Source of the DNA: a bacterium | GTDB lineage: Bacteria; Patescibacteriota; Minisyncoccia; Minisyncoccales; GWA2-38-27 | NCBI GenBank assembly: GCA_029553225.1 | Contig: JAKPCP010000031.1 | Location: forward strand, 1-17,832 | DNA length: 17,832 nucleotides | Direction of reading: 5' to 3' | In this document: positions 1 through 8,422 of the stretch, in pieces | Layout: each line of letters opens with the position of its first letter | Position numbering within the stretch: the first letter of the stretch is position 1 | Notes under the pieces: generated by a model | Databases searched by the model: none | Told to the model about the DNA's origin: nothing | The model's input: only the letters and a program-made list of their open reading frames with translations | Position numbers and translations under genes: made by a program

Positions 1-1
1 T

Positions 2-1426
2 TTAAAAGAAAATCCAATAGAAATTGCTAAAAAATTAAAAGCAAAAATTTTTAAAAAAAATAAAGAAATTTTTAAAAAAATTGAAATTGCAGAACCAGGT
101 TTTATTAATTTTTTTATTTCGGAAGATTATTTTAAAAAAGAGGTAAAAGAAATTTTAAAAAAGAAAGAAAAATTTGGGAGTTTAAAAATCGGAAAAAATA
201 AAAAAGTAAATATTGATTTTATTTCAGCAAATCCAACAGGCCCTTTAACATTAGGAAATGCGCGAGGAGGTTTTGGAGGAGATGTTTTATCAAGAGTTTT
301 AAAAAAAGCAGGATATAGGCCGACAAAAGAATATTATATAAATGATGTGGGGGAACAAATTAAAAATTTAGGGTATTCTGTAATTGGGGATATAAAAGGA
401 GAGTATAAAGGAGATTATATTAAAGAACTAAGAAAGAGAATAAAAACTAAAGATCCTTATGAAGCAGGGAGTAAAGCAGCAAAAATTATTTTAAACGAAA
501 TGATAAAACCGCAGATAAAAAAAATGGGGATAAAGTTTGATGTTTGGTTTTCTGAAAAAACTCTTTATGAAAAGGGATTGGTTGATAAAATTATTGAAAA
601 ATTAGATAAAAAAGGATTAATTTATAAAAAAGAAGAAGCAGTTTGGTTTAAAAGCACTCAGTTTGGCGATGATAAGGATAGAGTGTTAATTAAATCAAAT
701 GGAGAGAAAACTTATTTTGCTTCGGATATTTCTTATATGGAGAATAAATTTAAAAGAGGTTTTAAAAAATTGATATTCTTTTTTGGCGCTGATCATTATG
801 GTTATGTTCCTCGTTTAAAAGCAGCTGCAGAAGCTTTAGGTTATAAAAAAGAAGATATTGATGTAATTATTTTTCAGCATGTAAGATTATTTAAAGATGG
901 TAAAGAAGTGAGAATGTCAAAAAGAAAAGGGATTTATGTAACCGTAGAAGAATTAATCAATGAAGTAGGTTCGGATGTGGCAAGATTTTTCTTTGTTTTA
1001 AGAAGTTTTGATTCTCATTTAAATTTTGATCTTTCTTTAGCAAAAAAACAAACTGAAGATAATCCTTTATTTTATGTCCAGTATGCTTATGTCAGAATTA
1101 TTTCTATATTAAAAAAAGCTTCAAAAATAAAAATTAAAAAATTTAATGTTAAATTTTTTAATAATGAATTAGAAATCGAGCTTATTAAGCAATTAATTAA
1201 ATTTCCAGAAATTGTTGAAGAAATTGCTTTGACTTATGAGGTTCATAAATTAACAAAATATTTAATTGATTTATCAGATGCGTTCCATAGATTTTATGAA
1301 AATAATAAAGTGATAGGGGAGGATAAAAATTTAACCCAGTCTCGTTTATCTTTGCTTTTAGCGACTAAAATTGTTTTTGAAAATAGTTTTGATTTGCTTG
1401 GCATAAAACCACTTAAAAAAATGTAG
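2..1426 (+). CDS. argS: Arginyl-tRNA synthetase (5'-partial)
   Basis: Class I arginyl-tRNA synthetase, which charges tRNA-Arg in the cytoplasm. The reading frame is open from base 2, and an internal GTG near 347 is a valine codon inside the gene, not the start. About 474 residues are visible; by comparison with the family I estimate a few tens of N-terminal residues are missing. The end of the N-terminal additional domain is followed at about nt 224-271 by the NPTGPLTLGNARGG signature, where the class I HIGH motif reads TLGN. The second class I signature is RMSKRKG (nt 911-931), followed by DVARFF typical of ArgRS. The C-terminal helical DALR-type anticodon-binding region ends LLGIKPLKKM, close to the usual ArgRS C-terminus. 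A weak hairpin and U-run follow, so this gene probably ends its transcription unit. The identification is firm; only the start is unseen. Confidence 0.96.
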   Translation, partial: LKENPIEIAKKLKAKIFKKNKEIFKKIEIAEPGFINFFISEDYFKKEVKEILKKKEKFGSLKIGKNKKVNIDFISANPTGPLTLGNARGGFGGDVLSRVLKKAGYRPTKEYYINDVGEQIKNLGYSVIGDIKGEYKGDYIKELRKRIKTKDPYEAGSKAAKIILNEMIKPQIKKMGIKFDVWFSEKTLYEKGLVDKIIEKLDKKGLIYKKEEAVWFKSTQFGDDKDRVLIKSNGEKTYFASDISYMENKFKRGFKKLIFFFGADHYGYVPRLKAAAEALGYKKEDIDVIIFQHVRLFKDGKEVRMSKRKGIYVTVEELINEVGSDVARFFFVLRSFDSHLNFDLSLAKKQTEDNPLFYVQYAYVRIISILKKASKIKIKKFNVKFFNNELEIELIKQLIKFPEIVEEIALTYEVHKLTKYLIDLSDAFHRFYENNKVIGEDKNLTQSRLSLLLATKIVFENSFDLLGIKPLKKM

Positions 1427-1449
1427 TAAATTTAAATTTTTTATTTTTT

Positions 1450-1477
1450 AAAATATTCCATAAAAAGAATATTTTTT
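1450..1477 (+). terminator. Probable weak intrinsic terminator after argS
   Basis: A 9-bp stem (1450-1458 with 1467-1475) closes an 8-nt loop and runs into a T-run (1472-1477, then ATTT). Only one pair is G-C, so the hairpin is weak. It lies 24 nt after the argS stop and before the next gene, which is where a terminator would be expected. Confidence 0.4.
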
Positions 1478-1502
1478 ATTTATTTGAAGAAAAAAATAAA
1501 AA

Positions 1503-2078
1503 ATGATAATATTTTTTATGAAGTTGAAAAATAAATATTTTTTATTGCGTCACGGAGAGTCTTTATCAAATAAATATGAAATTCTTTCTTCTTGGCCAGA
1601 AAAAAAAGAATATCCTTTAACAGAAAAAGGAAGAAAACAGATTGAAAAAATAATTCCAAAATTAAAAGATATTGATTTAATTTTTTCCTCAGATATTTTA
1701 AGAGCAAAACAAACAGCTGAAATAATTTCTTTTAAGTTAAATAAAAAAATTAAATACGATAAAAGATTAAGAGAAATTGATACAGGTATTTTTAACGGGG
1801 AAAAAGTTTATAAGTATTATAATTTTTTCAAAGGAAAAAATAAATTTATTGTAAGGGCGCCAAAAGGAGAAAACTATAGAGACGTTAAAAAAAGAATTTT
1901 AAATTTTTTAAAATTTTTAGAAAAAAAATATAAAAACAAAAATATTTTAATAATAAGTCATCAATTACCTTTAAGTTTATTAGAGGCAGAGTTTAAGGGA
2001 ATAAAAGAAAAAGATTTTTTTAAAAAGATGACACCGGATAAGAAAATAAAAACAGGAGAACTCAGAAAATTAAATTAA
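1503..2078 (+). CDS. Histidine phosphatase superfamily protein (phosphoglycerate mutase-like)
   Basis: Cytoplasmic phosphatase or mutase of the histidine phosphatase superfamily. The catalytic RHGE motif is at residues 16-19, with H17 the phosphate-accepting histidine. A second conserved arginine is in SSDILRAKQTA (R67), an REIDTG acidic segment follows, and the second catalytic histidine is in IISHQLP (H153). At 191 residues it fits the compact cobC/gpmB/SixA-like branch and is too short for the classical dPGM glycolytic enzyme with its insertions. The substrate cannot be told from sequence. The start may instead be the ATG at 1518, giving MKLKNKYFLLRHGE, which is the more usual distance to the RHG motif; neither start has a Shine-Dalgarno. 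It lies 13 nt before ileS, so they are probably co-transcribed. Confidence 0.88.
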   Translation: MIIFFMKLKNKYFLLRHGESLSNKYEILSSWPEKKEYPLTEKGRKQIEKIIPKLKDIDLIFSSDILRAKQTAEIISFKLNKKIKYDKRLREIDTGIFNGEKVYKYYNFFKGKNKFIVRAPKGENYRDVKKRILNFLKFLEKKYKNKNILIISHQLPLSLLEAEFKGIKEKDFFKKMTPDKKIKTGELRKLN

Positions 2079-2091
2079 TTTTTATAAAAAT

Positions 2092-4935
2092 ATGGCAATA
2101 GATATATTAAAAACAGAAGAAAAAATTTTAAAGTTTTGGAAAAAAAATAAAATTTTTGAAAAAAGTTTAAAAAAAAGAGAAAAAAATCCTAACTTTGTTT
2201 TTTTTGAAGGTCCTCCGACAGCAAATGGCCGTCCGGGTATTCACCATGTTTTAACCCGAGTTTTTAAAGATATAGTTTGTCGTTATAAAACAATGAGAGG
2301 ATATAAAGTTATAAGGAAAGCAGGTTGGGATACTCATGGTTTGCCAGTAGAATTAGAGATTGAAAAAAAATTAAATTTTAGCTCAAAAAATGATATTGAA
2401 AAATACGGCATAGAAAAATTTAATAAAAAATGTAAAGAATCAGTTTGGGAATATAAAAAAGAATGGGAGAAATTAACAGAAAGAATTGGTTTCTGGATAG
2501 ATATGAAAAATCCTTACATTACTTATGAAAATAATTATATTGAAAGTGTTTGGTGGATATTAAAGCAAATTTGGCAGAAAGGATTAATTTATAAAGATTA
2601 TAAAGTTGTTTATTATTGTCCAAGATGCGAAACAACGCTTTCTTCTCATGAGCTATCTCAGGGATACAAAAGAGTTAAGGAAAATTCTATTTATGTAAAA
2701 TTTCCGATTAAAAATTCTGAAAACAGATATTTTTTAGTTTGGACAACTACGCCTTGGACACTTCCAGCAAATGTTGCTTTGGCTATAAATAAAGATATTT
2801 CTTATGTTGAAATAAAAAAAGATGAAGAAAAATATATTTTGGCAAAGAATAGATTATCTTTATTTGAAAATGAAAAAATTGAAATTATTGAAGAATTTAA
2901 TGGAAATGAATTAATAAATAAAAATTTAGAATATATCCCTCTTTTTGATTTTGTGAAACCTATTAAAAGGGCTTATTTTTTAATTTTGGCAGATTTTGTT
3001 TCTGATAAAGAGGGGACAGGCATTGTTCATATTGCTCCTGCTTTTGGAGAGGATGATATGGAGGCAGGAAAGAAAAATAATTTAGATGTTTTTCAAACCG
3101 TAAATTATCAAGGAAAATTTAAAGATGAAATTTCTTTATGGAAAGGAATTTTTGTAAAAGATGCTGACCCTTTGATCATTAATAATTTAAAAGAAAGAAA
3201 TTTATTGTTTAAAGAAGAGATATATGAGCATGATTATCCTTTTTGCTGGAGATGTAAATTTCCTCTTTTATACTATGCAAAAGAAAGCTGGTTTATTAAT
3301 ATGAATGAAGTAAAAAATGATTTATTAAAAAACAATCAAAAAATTAATTGGGTTCCAGATTATTTAAAAGAAGGAAGATTTGGGGAATGGTTAAAAGAAG
3401 TTAAAGATTGGGCTATTTCGCGGGAAAGATATTGGGGGACGCCTTTGCCTATTTGGGAATGTGAGAAATGTAAAGAGAAGACATGTATTGGAAGCATTAA
3501 AGAATTATTAGAAAAATCAGAAAAAAAGATTAAAATAAAAGATTTGCATAAGCCTTTTATAGATAAAATTACCTTAAAATGTGAAAAATGTAATGGAAAA
3601 ATGAAAAGAGTGCCTGAAGTTTTAGATTGTTGGTTTGATTCTGGTTCAATGCCATTTGCTCAATATCATTATCCATTTGAAAACAAAGATAAAATTGATA
3701 AAAAAGAGCAATTTCCTGCTGATTTTATTTGCGAAGGAATAGATCAAACAAGGGGATGGTTTTATACGCTTTTGGCTGTTTCTACTCTTTTAAATTTTGG
3801 AAATCCTTATAAAAATGTCATTTCTTTGGGTCATATTTTAGATGAAAATGGAGAAAAAATGTCAAAATCAAAAGGAAATGTTGTTAACCCATGGGAAATG
3901 ATAAATAAATACGGCATTGAAGCTGTAAGGTGGTATTTTTATACTATAAATCAGCCAGGAGAACCAAAGCTATTTAAAGAAAAAGATGTTTTGAATGCCT
4001 TAAACAGATTTATTTTAATTTTATTAAATTGTTTTATTTTTTTAGAAACATATAAAAAAGATGTAAGAACAAAAATAGAAAGTAAAGATTTATTAGATAA
4101 ATGGATTATTTCTAGATTAAATCAATTAATTATTAGAGTTTCTTTTTATTTAGACAAGTATGATATTACGAGCGCATCAAGAGATATAGAAAATTTTGTT
4201 GTTAATGATTTATCTCAGTGGTATATTCGGGTTTCAAGGCCAAGATTCCAGAAACCAGAAAATAAAAAAGATTTAATAAATGCTTCTTCAACTTTAAATT
4301 TTGTGCTTTTAAATTTATCTAAATTATTGGCTCCGTTTATTCCATTTTTAAGCGAAGAAATTTATTTAAACTTAAATAAAAAAGGGAAGTCTGTTCATTT
4401 AGAGGATTGGCCTATTGCAGATAAAAGAAAAATTAATAAAAAAATTGAAGAAAAAATGGAAGAAGCAAGAAAAATTGTTTCTCTTTCTCTATCTTTAAGA
4501 TCAGAGGCAAAAATTAAAGTTAGGCAACCTTTAAAAGAATTAAAAATAAAAAATACTAAATTAAAAAAAGAAAAAGAATTATTAGAAATAATAAAAAATG
4601 AAATAAATGTAAAAAATATTTCTTTCGATGAAAAAATGGAAAAAGAAATAGATTTAAATTGTGAAATTACAGAAGAATTAAGAAAAGAAGGGGATTTAAG
4701 AGAATTGATAAGAAATATTAAAGATTTGCGCAAAAAACTTAATTTAAAACCTCAAGATTTTGTAAAAGCATTTATTTCAAATATTGATATTTTGCCTTTA
4801 GATGAAAAAGATTTATTAAAAGAAACAAAAGCAAAGAAATATTTTAAGGTAGAAAATGAGAGTGAAATGAAAGTTGATGCGAAAAAGGAAATAGAAATAG
4901 GAGGTAAAAAATATTTAATTGGAATTAAAAAATAA
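2092..4935 (+). CDS. ileS: Isoleucyl-tRNA synthetase, type 2 (eukaryote-like)
   Basis: Class I isoleucyl-tRNA synthetase charging tRNA-Ile, complete at 947 residues. The HIGH motif is the variant GIHH in NGRPGIHHV (about 45-53). The editing (CP1) domain carries WTTTPWTLPAN and GIVHIAPAFGEDD. KMSKS is exact at 589-593. Zinc-type cysteine pairs are visible at C176/C179, C385/C388, C457/C460 and C497/C500. The C-terminal half is an anticodon-binding helical domain, and the protein ends without the C-terminal zinc finger of the common bacterial (type 1) IleRS. That and the GIHH signature point to the type 2, eukaryote-like clade, members of which are often insensitive to mupirocin (family knowledge, not shown here). 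It seems somewhat shorter than typical type 2 enzymes (about 1,030 or more residues). It is flanked by short gaps, 13 nt upstream and 17 nt downstream, consistent with an operon. Confidence 0.97.
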   Translation: MAIDILKTEEKILKFWKKNKIFEKSLKKREKNPNFVFFEGPPTANGRPGIHHVLTRVFKDIVCRYKTMRGYKVIRKAGWDTHGLPVELEIEKKLNFSSKNDIEKYGIEKFNKKCKESVWEYKKEWEKLTERIGFWIDMKNPYITYENNYIESVWWILKQIWQKGLIYKDYKVVYYCPRCETTLSSHELSQGYKRVKENSIYVKFPIKNSENRYFLVWTTTPWTLPANVALAINKDISYVEIKKDEEKYILAKNRLSLFENEKIEIIEEFNGNELINKNLEYIPLFDFVKPIKRAYFLILADFVSDKEGTGIVHIAPAFGEDDMEAGKKNNLDVFQTVNYQGKFKDEISLWKGIFVKDADPLIINNLKERNLLFKEEIYEHDYPFCWRCKFPLLYYAKESWFINMNEVKNDLLKNNQKINWVPDYLKEGRFGEWLKEVKDWAISRERYWGTPLPIWECEKCKEKTCIGSIKELLEKSEKKIKIKDLHKPFIDKITLKCEKCNGKMKRVPEVLDCWFDSGSMPFAQYHYPFENKDKIDKKEQFPADFICEGIDQTRGWFYTLLAVSTLLNFGNPYKNVISLGHILDENGEKMSKSKGNVVNPWEMINKYGIEAVRWYFYTINQPGEPKLFKEKDVLNALNRFILILLNCFIFLETYKKDVRTKIESKDLLDKWIISRLNQLIIRVSFYLDKYDITSASRDIENFVVNDLSQWYIRVSRPRFQKPENKKDLINASSTLNFVLLNLSKLLAPFIPFLSEEIYLNLNKKGKSVHLEDWPIADKRKINKKIEEKMEEARKIVSLSLSLRSEAKIKVRQPLKELKIKNTKLKKEKELLEIIKNEINVKNISFDEKMEKEIDLNCEITEELRKEGDLRELIRNIKDLRKKLNLKPQDFVKAFISNIDILPLDEKDLLKETKAKKYFKVENESEMKVDAKKEIEIGGKKYLIGIKK

Positions 4936-4952
4936 ATTAAAATAAAATTTTT

Positions 4953-5282
4953 ATGGGAATTTTTAAAGATAAAAAATCAATTTCTCGGCATGAACTTTCT
5001 TCTATAATTGTAAATTCTTCCGGAAGAATACCTAAATCATCAGGTAAAAAATATTCCAGAGAAGAAAGAAGAAAATTAGTTGATGAAGCTTTTCCTAATA
5101 GATATGGTCATGAAATTTCAATAGATGATTATAGAAGCGCTCTTTCGTCTTTAGAAGAATTAAAAAATAAAACAAAAGATATAAGCCAAAAAAAAGAAAT
5201 AGATGAGAAGATAAGGTTTTTAAAAGATATTGAGAAAAAAACCGTGATTGAAAAGAAAAATTTAAGGAATAAAAATTTTTGA
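4953..5282 (+). CDS. Small basic conserved-looking protein of unknown function
   Basis: A 109-residue protein I cannot assign to a family. It is rich in Lys and Arg with scattered acidic residues. An N-terminal part contains SRHELSSIIVNSSGRIP, then a basic YSREERRKL segment, an aromatic turn AFPNRYG, and a C-terminal stretch of heptad-like charged helices (about 62-105) that could be a coiled coil or helical hairpin. There is no signal peptide or membrane segment, so it should be cytoplasmic. It lies 17 nt after ileS and 1 nt before recO, so it is almost certainly co-transcribed with both. That context and the basic charge make a nucleic-acid or ribosome-associated role conceivable, but this is a guess. 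Its stop is TGA, which helps show that the standard bacterial code is used. Confidence 0.8.
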   Translation: MGIFKDKKSISRHELSSIIVNSSGRIPKSSGKKYSREERRKLVDEAFPNRYGHEISIDDYRSALSSLEELKNKTKDISQKKEIDEKIRFLKDIEKKTVIEKKNLRNKNF

Positions 5283-5283
5283 T

Positions 5284-6000
5284 ATGGCGGTTCATTATAG
5301 AACAGAAGCTTTTTTAATTAAAAAAAGGGATTGGCTAGAAAATGATCAGTTTTTAACTTTTTATACAAAAGATTTTGGAAAAGTAGAAGTTTTAGGAAAA
5401 GCAATTAGAAAAATTAATTCAAAATTAAGAGGGGGAATAGAAATTTTTTCTTTATCAAATATTGAGTTTATTCAGGGGAAAAATTATAAAACTTTAACTG
5501 ATACAAATATAATTGAAAAATTTCCTAATTTAAAAAAAGATTTAAAAAAAAGAGAAGTTGCTGATAAAATATCTCAAGTATTAAATGATTTACTAAAAGA
5601 AGAAGAAAAAGACATAGAGGTATGGGAGGTTTTATGCGAAGTTTTTAAAAATTTAAATGATCAAAATAATAAAATTTTAAATTATTATTTATTATTTTAT
5701 TATTTTTTTTGGAATATTATATCTGTTTTAGGGTATCAAGTAGATTTTTATCATTGCGTTTTATGTCACAAAAAAATTCCAAATGCAAATAATTTTTTTG
5801 ATTTAGAGGCCGGGGGAATAATTTGTAATAATTGTTTTAAAAATAAAAAAAATATTAAAGAAATTCCAAACGATATCATAAAAATTTTAAGAATTATTTT
5901 AAAAAAAGATATAGATTTTTTAATGAAATTAAAAATAGAAAAAAAACATTTAGAAGGTTTATATTTAATTTCTCAAGAATATCTTTCTTATCATATTTAA
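5284..6000 (+). CDS. recO: DNA repair and recombination mediator RecO
   Basis: RecO, the RecFOR-pathway protein that anneals DNA and helps load RecA on SSB-coated single strands. The N-terminal OB-fold starts with the family pattern: a mostly hydrophobic strand (AFLIKKRDWLENDQFLTFYT), then GKVEVLGKAIRK and SKLRGG. A helical domain follows, with a zinc-finger-type cluster C158-x2-C161 and C181-x2-C184 around the usual position. The 238-residue length matches the family. The start is the ATG one base after the stop of the preceding small gene, with no Shine-Dalgarno. In Firmicutes recO is often followed by glycyl-tRNA synthetase; here glyS lies about 4.3 kb further on, with three envelope-related genes between them. 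Confidence 0.93.
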   Translation: MAVHYRTEAFLIKKRDWLENDQFLTFYTKDFGKVEVLGKAIRKINSKLRGGIEIFSLSNIEFIQGKNYKTLTDTNIIEKFPNLKKDLKKREVADKISQVLNDLLKEEEKDIEVWEVLCEVFKNLNDQNNKILNYYLLFYYFFWNIISVLGYQVDFYHCVLCHKKIPNANNFFDLEAGGIICNNCFKNKKNIKEIPNDIIKILRIILKKDIDFLMKLKIEKKHLEGLYLISQEYLSYHI

Positions 6001-6031
6001 CTTATCGTATTTAATAATTTAATATTTTTAG

Positions 6032-6037
6032 TATAAT
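6032..6037 (+). promoter_or_regulatory. Probable -10 box for the Ig-like surface protein gene
   Basis: A perfect TATAAT lies 35 nt before the ATG at 6073, in the 72-nt gap after recO. I see no convincing -35 box at 16-18 nt spacing (best candidate TTTAAT at 6010-6015). It would start transcription near 6044. Confidence 0.5.
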
Positions 6038-6072
6038 AAAAAATAATTATATTTTTCAACAAAAACATATAT

Positions 6073-7737
6073 ATGAAAAAAATTAGTATTTTCCTTTGTT
6101 TATTAATTATTATTTTATTAATTACGGGCTGGTGGTATTGGCAGAAAAATTATTATTCAAAAGAAATTTTAAAATTAGAAATTTTAGGGCCAGATGAAGC
6201 AGAGACATCTCAAGAAATTGAATACACTGTTAGATATAAAAATAATGGCAATATTAGATTAGATGACCCTTTGCTTATTTTTGAATTTCCTGAATATAGC
6301 ATTCCTTCTGAAGGTTTTTCTAAAAGACACGAGATAGGAACAGATAAATTAGGTGATAGCATTTATCCTGGAGAAGAAAAAAGTTTTGTTTTTAAAGGTC
6401 GTCTTTTTGGCAAAGAAGGCGATGTTAAAAAAGCAAGAGTAGTTTTAAGTTATAAACCAAAAGATTTAAAAACCAGATATGAATCAGAAACTTCTTTTAC
6501 AACAGTAATTAAGAAAACACCAATTACTTTTGACTTTGATTTTCCTTCGAAAATTGAATCAGGCAAAAATTTTAAATTTTATTTAAATTATTTTTCTAAT
6601 TCAGATTATCCTCTTTCTAATTTAGGAATAAAAATTAATTATCCCGATGGTTTTGAATTTATTTCAAGCAATCCTAAATCAATTGATAAAATTCATTGGG
6701 ATATACCAATTTTAAATAAAACTGAAGGCGGAAGAATTGAAATTAATGCAAAAATATCAGGCGAAGTAAAGGAGCAAAAAATTTTTAGAGCCTATTTAGG
6801 AGTTTGGGTGGAAGATCAGTTTATTATTTTAAAAGAAATTTCAAAAGGAATTGAAATTTCAAAGCCAAATCTTTTAGTTTTTCAAAGAATAAATAATCAG
6901 AATAATTATATTGCCAGCCCAGGCGAATTATTACATTATGAAATTTTCTTTAGAAATATGGGAGATGAACCATTTAATGAACTTTTTTTAGTATCAAAAT
7001 TAGAAGGAGATTTCTTTGATTTTAGCACTTTAAGAACTCAATTTGGACAATTTAATAAAGAAGATAATTCGATTCTTTGGGATTGGCGAGATGTTGATGA
7101 TTTATATTTACTTGAGCCAGGAGAAGAAGGTAAAGTTGAATTTTGGATTAAAATAAAAGATATTAAGGAAACAAATCAATTTAAAAATTTTACATTAAGA
7201 AATACTGTTTCTCTTCCTCAAATAAAAGAAATCTTTGAAACAAAAGTAAGTTCAAAATTAGTTTTACACCAAAAAGGATATTATTATGATGAAATTTTTG
7301 GAAATTCAGGGCCTCTTCCTTTAAAAGTTAATGAAAAAACAACTTATACTATAGTTTGGGAAATTAAAAACTATCTTCCCAACGTTGAAAACATTAAAGT
7401 AAGAGCAACCTTACCTTCTAATGTTTTTCTTACTGGTAAAATTTGGCCAGAATCAGAGAGGGATAAAATTACTTTTGATAGCGCAAGCAAAGAAATTGTT
7501 TGGAGCGTTTCAAATAATCCGGAAATAAAAAATAAAAGCATATCTATTGCTTTTCAAGTTTATATAATTCCCAAAGAAGATCAAATTAATCAAATTCCTG
7601 TAATTATAAATGAAGCAAAGCTTACTGGTGAAGATCAATTTACAGGAACTTTAATAGAAAGTATTGCCTCTGCTATTACTGCTGATTTACCTGATGATTT
7701 ACAAGTTAATGCTGATACTGGAAAAGTTATTCAATAG
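6073..7737 (+). CDS. Membrane-anchored Ig-like (DUF11/CARDB-type) repeat surface protein
   Basis: A 554-residue extracytoplasmic protein held by one N-terminal signal anchor (about residues 4-20, followed by an aromatic WWYWQ interface). There is no C-terminal anchor and no clear lipobox. The rest reads as about four tandem beta-rich Ig-like domains, beginning near residues 34, 151, 266 and 411. Each follows the DUF11-like pattern: a polar linker, a strand with YTV/FYL/YEI/YTI, NNG- or NMG-type turns, a 'PLPxx...F' edge, then IHWDI / ILWDW / IVWSV before a Gly-rich or charged turn and a final hydrophobic strand. These folds serve as spacers or adhesive stalks in other surface proteins; no enzymatic motif is visible. 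The gene has its own TATAAT and ends tail to tail with pgsA, overlapping it by 11 nt. Confidence 0.82.
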   Translation: MKKISIFLCLLIIILLITGWWYWQKNYYSKEILKLEILGPDEAETSQEIEYTVRYKNNGNIRLDDPLLIFEFPEYSIPSEGFSKRHEIGTDKLGDSIYPGEEKSFVFKGRLFGKEGDVKKARVVLSYKPKDLKTRYESETSFTTVIKKTPITFDFDFPSKIESGKNFKFYLNYFSNSDYPLSNLGIKINYPDGFEFISSNPKSIDKIHWDIPILNKTEGGRIEINAKISGEVKEQKIFRAYLGVWVEDQFIILKEISKGIEISKPNLLVFQRINNQNNYIASPGELLHYEIFFRNMGDEPFNELFLVSKLEGDFFDFSTLRTQFGQFNKEDNSILWDWRDVDDLYLLEPGEEGKVEFWIKIKDIKETNQFKNFTLRNTVSLPQIKEIFETKVSSKLVLHQKGYYYDEIFGNSGPLPLKVNEKTTYTIVWEIKNYLPNVENIKVRATLPSNVFLTGKIWPESERDKITFDSASKEIVWSVSNNPEIKNKSISIAFQVYIIPKEDQINQIPVIINEAKLTGEDQFTGTLIESIASAITADLPDDLQVNADTGKVIQ

Positions 7738-8311
7738 TTTTAAGGTTTTTAATTTCTTTAATTATATCTTTTGTATAATAAAAAGAAGAAATTAATCCTA
7801 AAATTCCAGTAAAAATTGCGAAATAAACAGAGAAACTTAAAAAAGAATAATAATTATTTAAAAGCACTAAGGGAAAGCTTATTGATTGAAAAAGTGTAGT
7901 TGCTTTACCAATAATTCTTACCTGGGGGAAAATTATTTTTCTTTTTAAAATAAAAACTATTAAAATAATTGGGAAAAGTATTATTTCTCTGGAAAGAATT
8001 AAAATTATTTGAAAAATTTGTTCTTTAATTAATTTTTTTGAAATAAATAATTTAATTAAAAAAGAAACAGCTGTTCCTATCATTAAAACTCTATCAGCAA
8101 ACATATCAAATTTTCTTCCAAACTCTGTTTTTAAATTAAAATTTCTAGCGATAAATCCGTCAAAAAAATCAGTTAGCATTCCGATTATAAAAATAAGGGC
8201 AATATATAAAATACTAGCATCAGTAAAAATTAAATAAATTAAAGGAAAAGTGATTAAAATTCTTATAAGTGTTAGCGCGTTTGGTATATTAAAAATATTT
8301 TCTTTCTCCAT
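7727..8311 (-). CDS. pgsA: CDP-alcohol phosphatidyltransferase (PgsA-like)
   Basis: Integral membrane enzyme of phospholipid synthesis that transfers a phosphatidyl group from a CDP-linked lipid to an alcohol, most often glycerol-3-phosphate (phosphatidylglycerophosphate synthase). The CDP-OH-P motif is complete: D48-x2-D51-G52-x2-A55-R56, then G65, D69 and D73 at the required spacing. The N-terminus NIPNALTLIRI is typical of PgsA. The 194-residue length and about five or six hydrophobic segments fit the family. The exact acceptor alcohol is inferred, since cardiolipin or inositol transferases share the motif. It is a single-gene unit with an extended -10 upstream. Its 3' end overlaps the convergent surface-protein gene by 11 nt. 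Confidence 0.88.
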   Translation of the reverse strand: MEKENIFNIPNALTLIRILITFPLIYLIFTDASILYIALIFIIGMLTDFFDGFIARNFNLKTEFGRKFDMFADRVLMIGTAVSFLIKLFISKKLIKEQIFQIILILSREIILFPIILIVFILKRKIIFPQVRIIGKATTLFQSISFPLVLLNNYYSFLSFSVYFAIFTGILGLISSFYYTKDIIKEIKNLKTIE

Positions 8312-8339
8312 AAAATAAAAATTTTTAAATTATTTTTAT

Positions 8340-8348
8340 TTTATATCA
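8340..8348 (-). promoter_or_regulatory. Extended -10 promoter for pgsA
   Basis: On the - strand the sequence reads TGATATAAA, an extended -10 element (TG-n-TATAAA), about 29 nt before the pgsA ATG. No good -35 box is seen, which is tolerable for extended -10 promoters. Confidence 0.45.
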
Positions 8349-8384
8349 TTTTATTCAAAAAAGAAAGATAGAGCTAAAATTTAA

Positions 8385-8422
8385 AAATAAAAAATGACTG
8401 GTATCCCAGTCATTTTTTATTT
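8385..8422 (-). terminator. Strong intrinsic terminator of the Cys-rich protein gene
   Basis: A perfect 17-bp inverted repeat (8385-8401 with 8406-8422) has a 4-nt loop. It has a GACTGG/CCAGTC core and T-runs on both outer flanks, so as an RNA hairpin it forms a textbook terminator on the - strand and could work in both directions. Its arm overlaps the stop codon of the - strand gene ending at 8421. It separates that gene from pgsA, which is read in the same direction. Confidence 0.85.

Noticed and set aside
347..349. GTG as the start of argS
   Set aside because: The frame is open from base 2 and the upstream part encodes the ArgRS N-terminal segment and the NPTGPLTLGNARGG signature, so the GTG is an internal valine codon.
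311..430. Alternative genetic code with TGA sense codons
   Set aside because: No gene here needs TGA read-through, tryptophan is encoded by TGG, and TGA terminates the 109-residue gene (5280-5282) and the M16 peptidase gene (13539-13541).
4395..4733. 112-residue - strand open frame
   Set aside because: It is antisense to the IleRS C-terminal domain; the Ser/Phe-rich product is typical of the complement of Lys/Glu codons.
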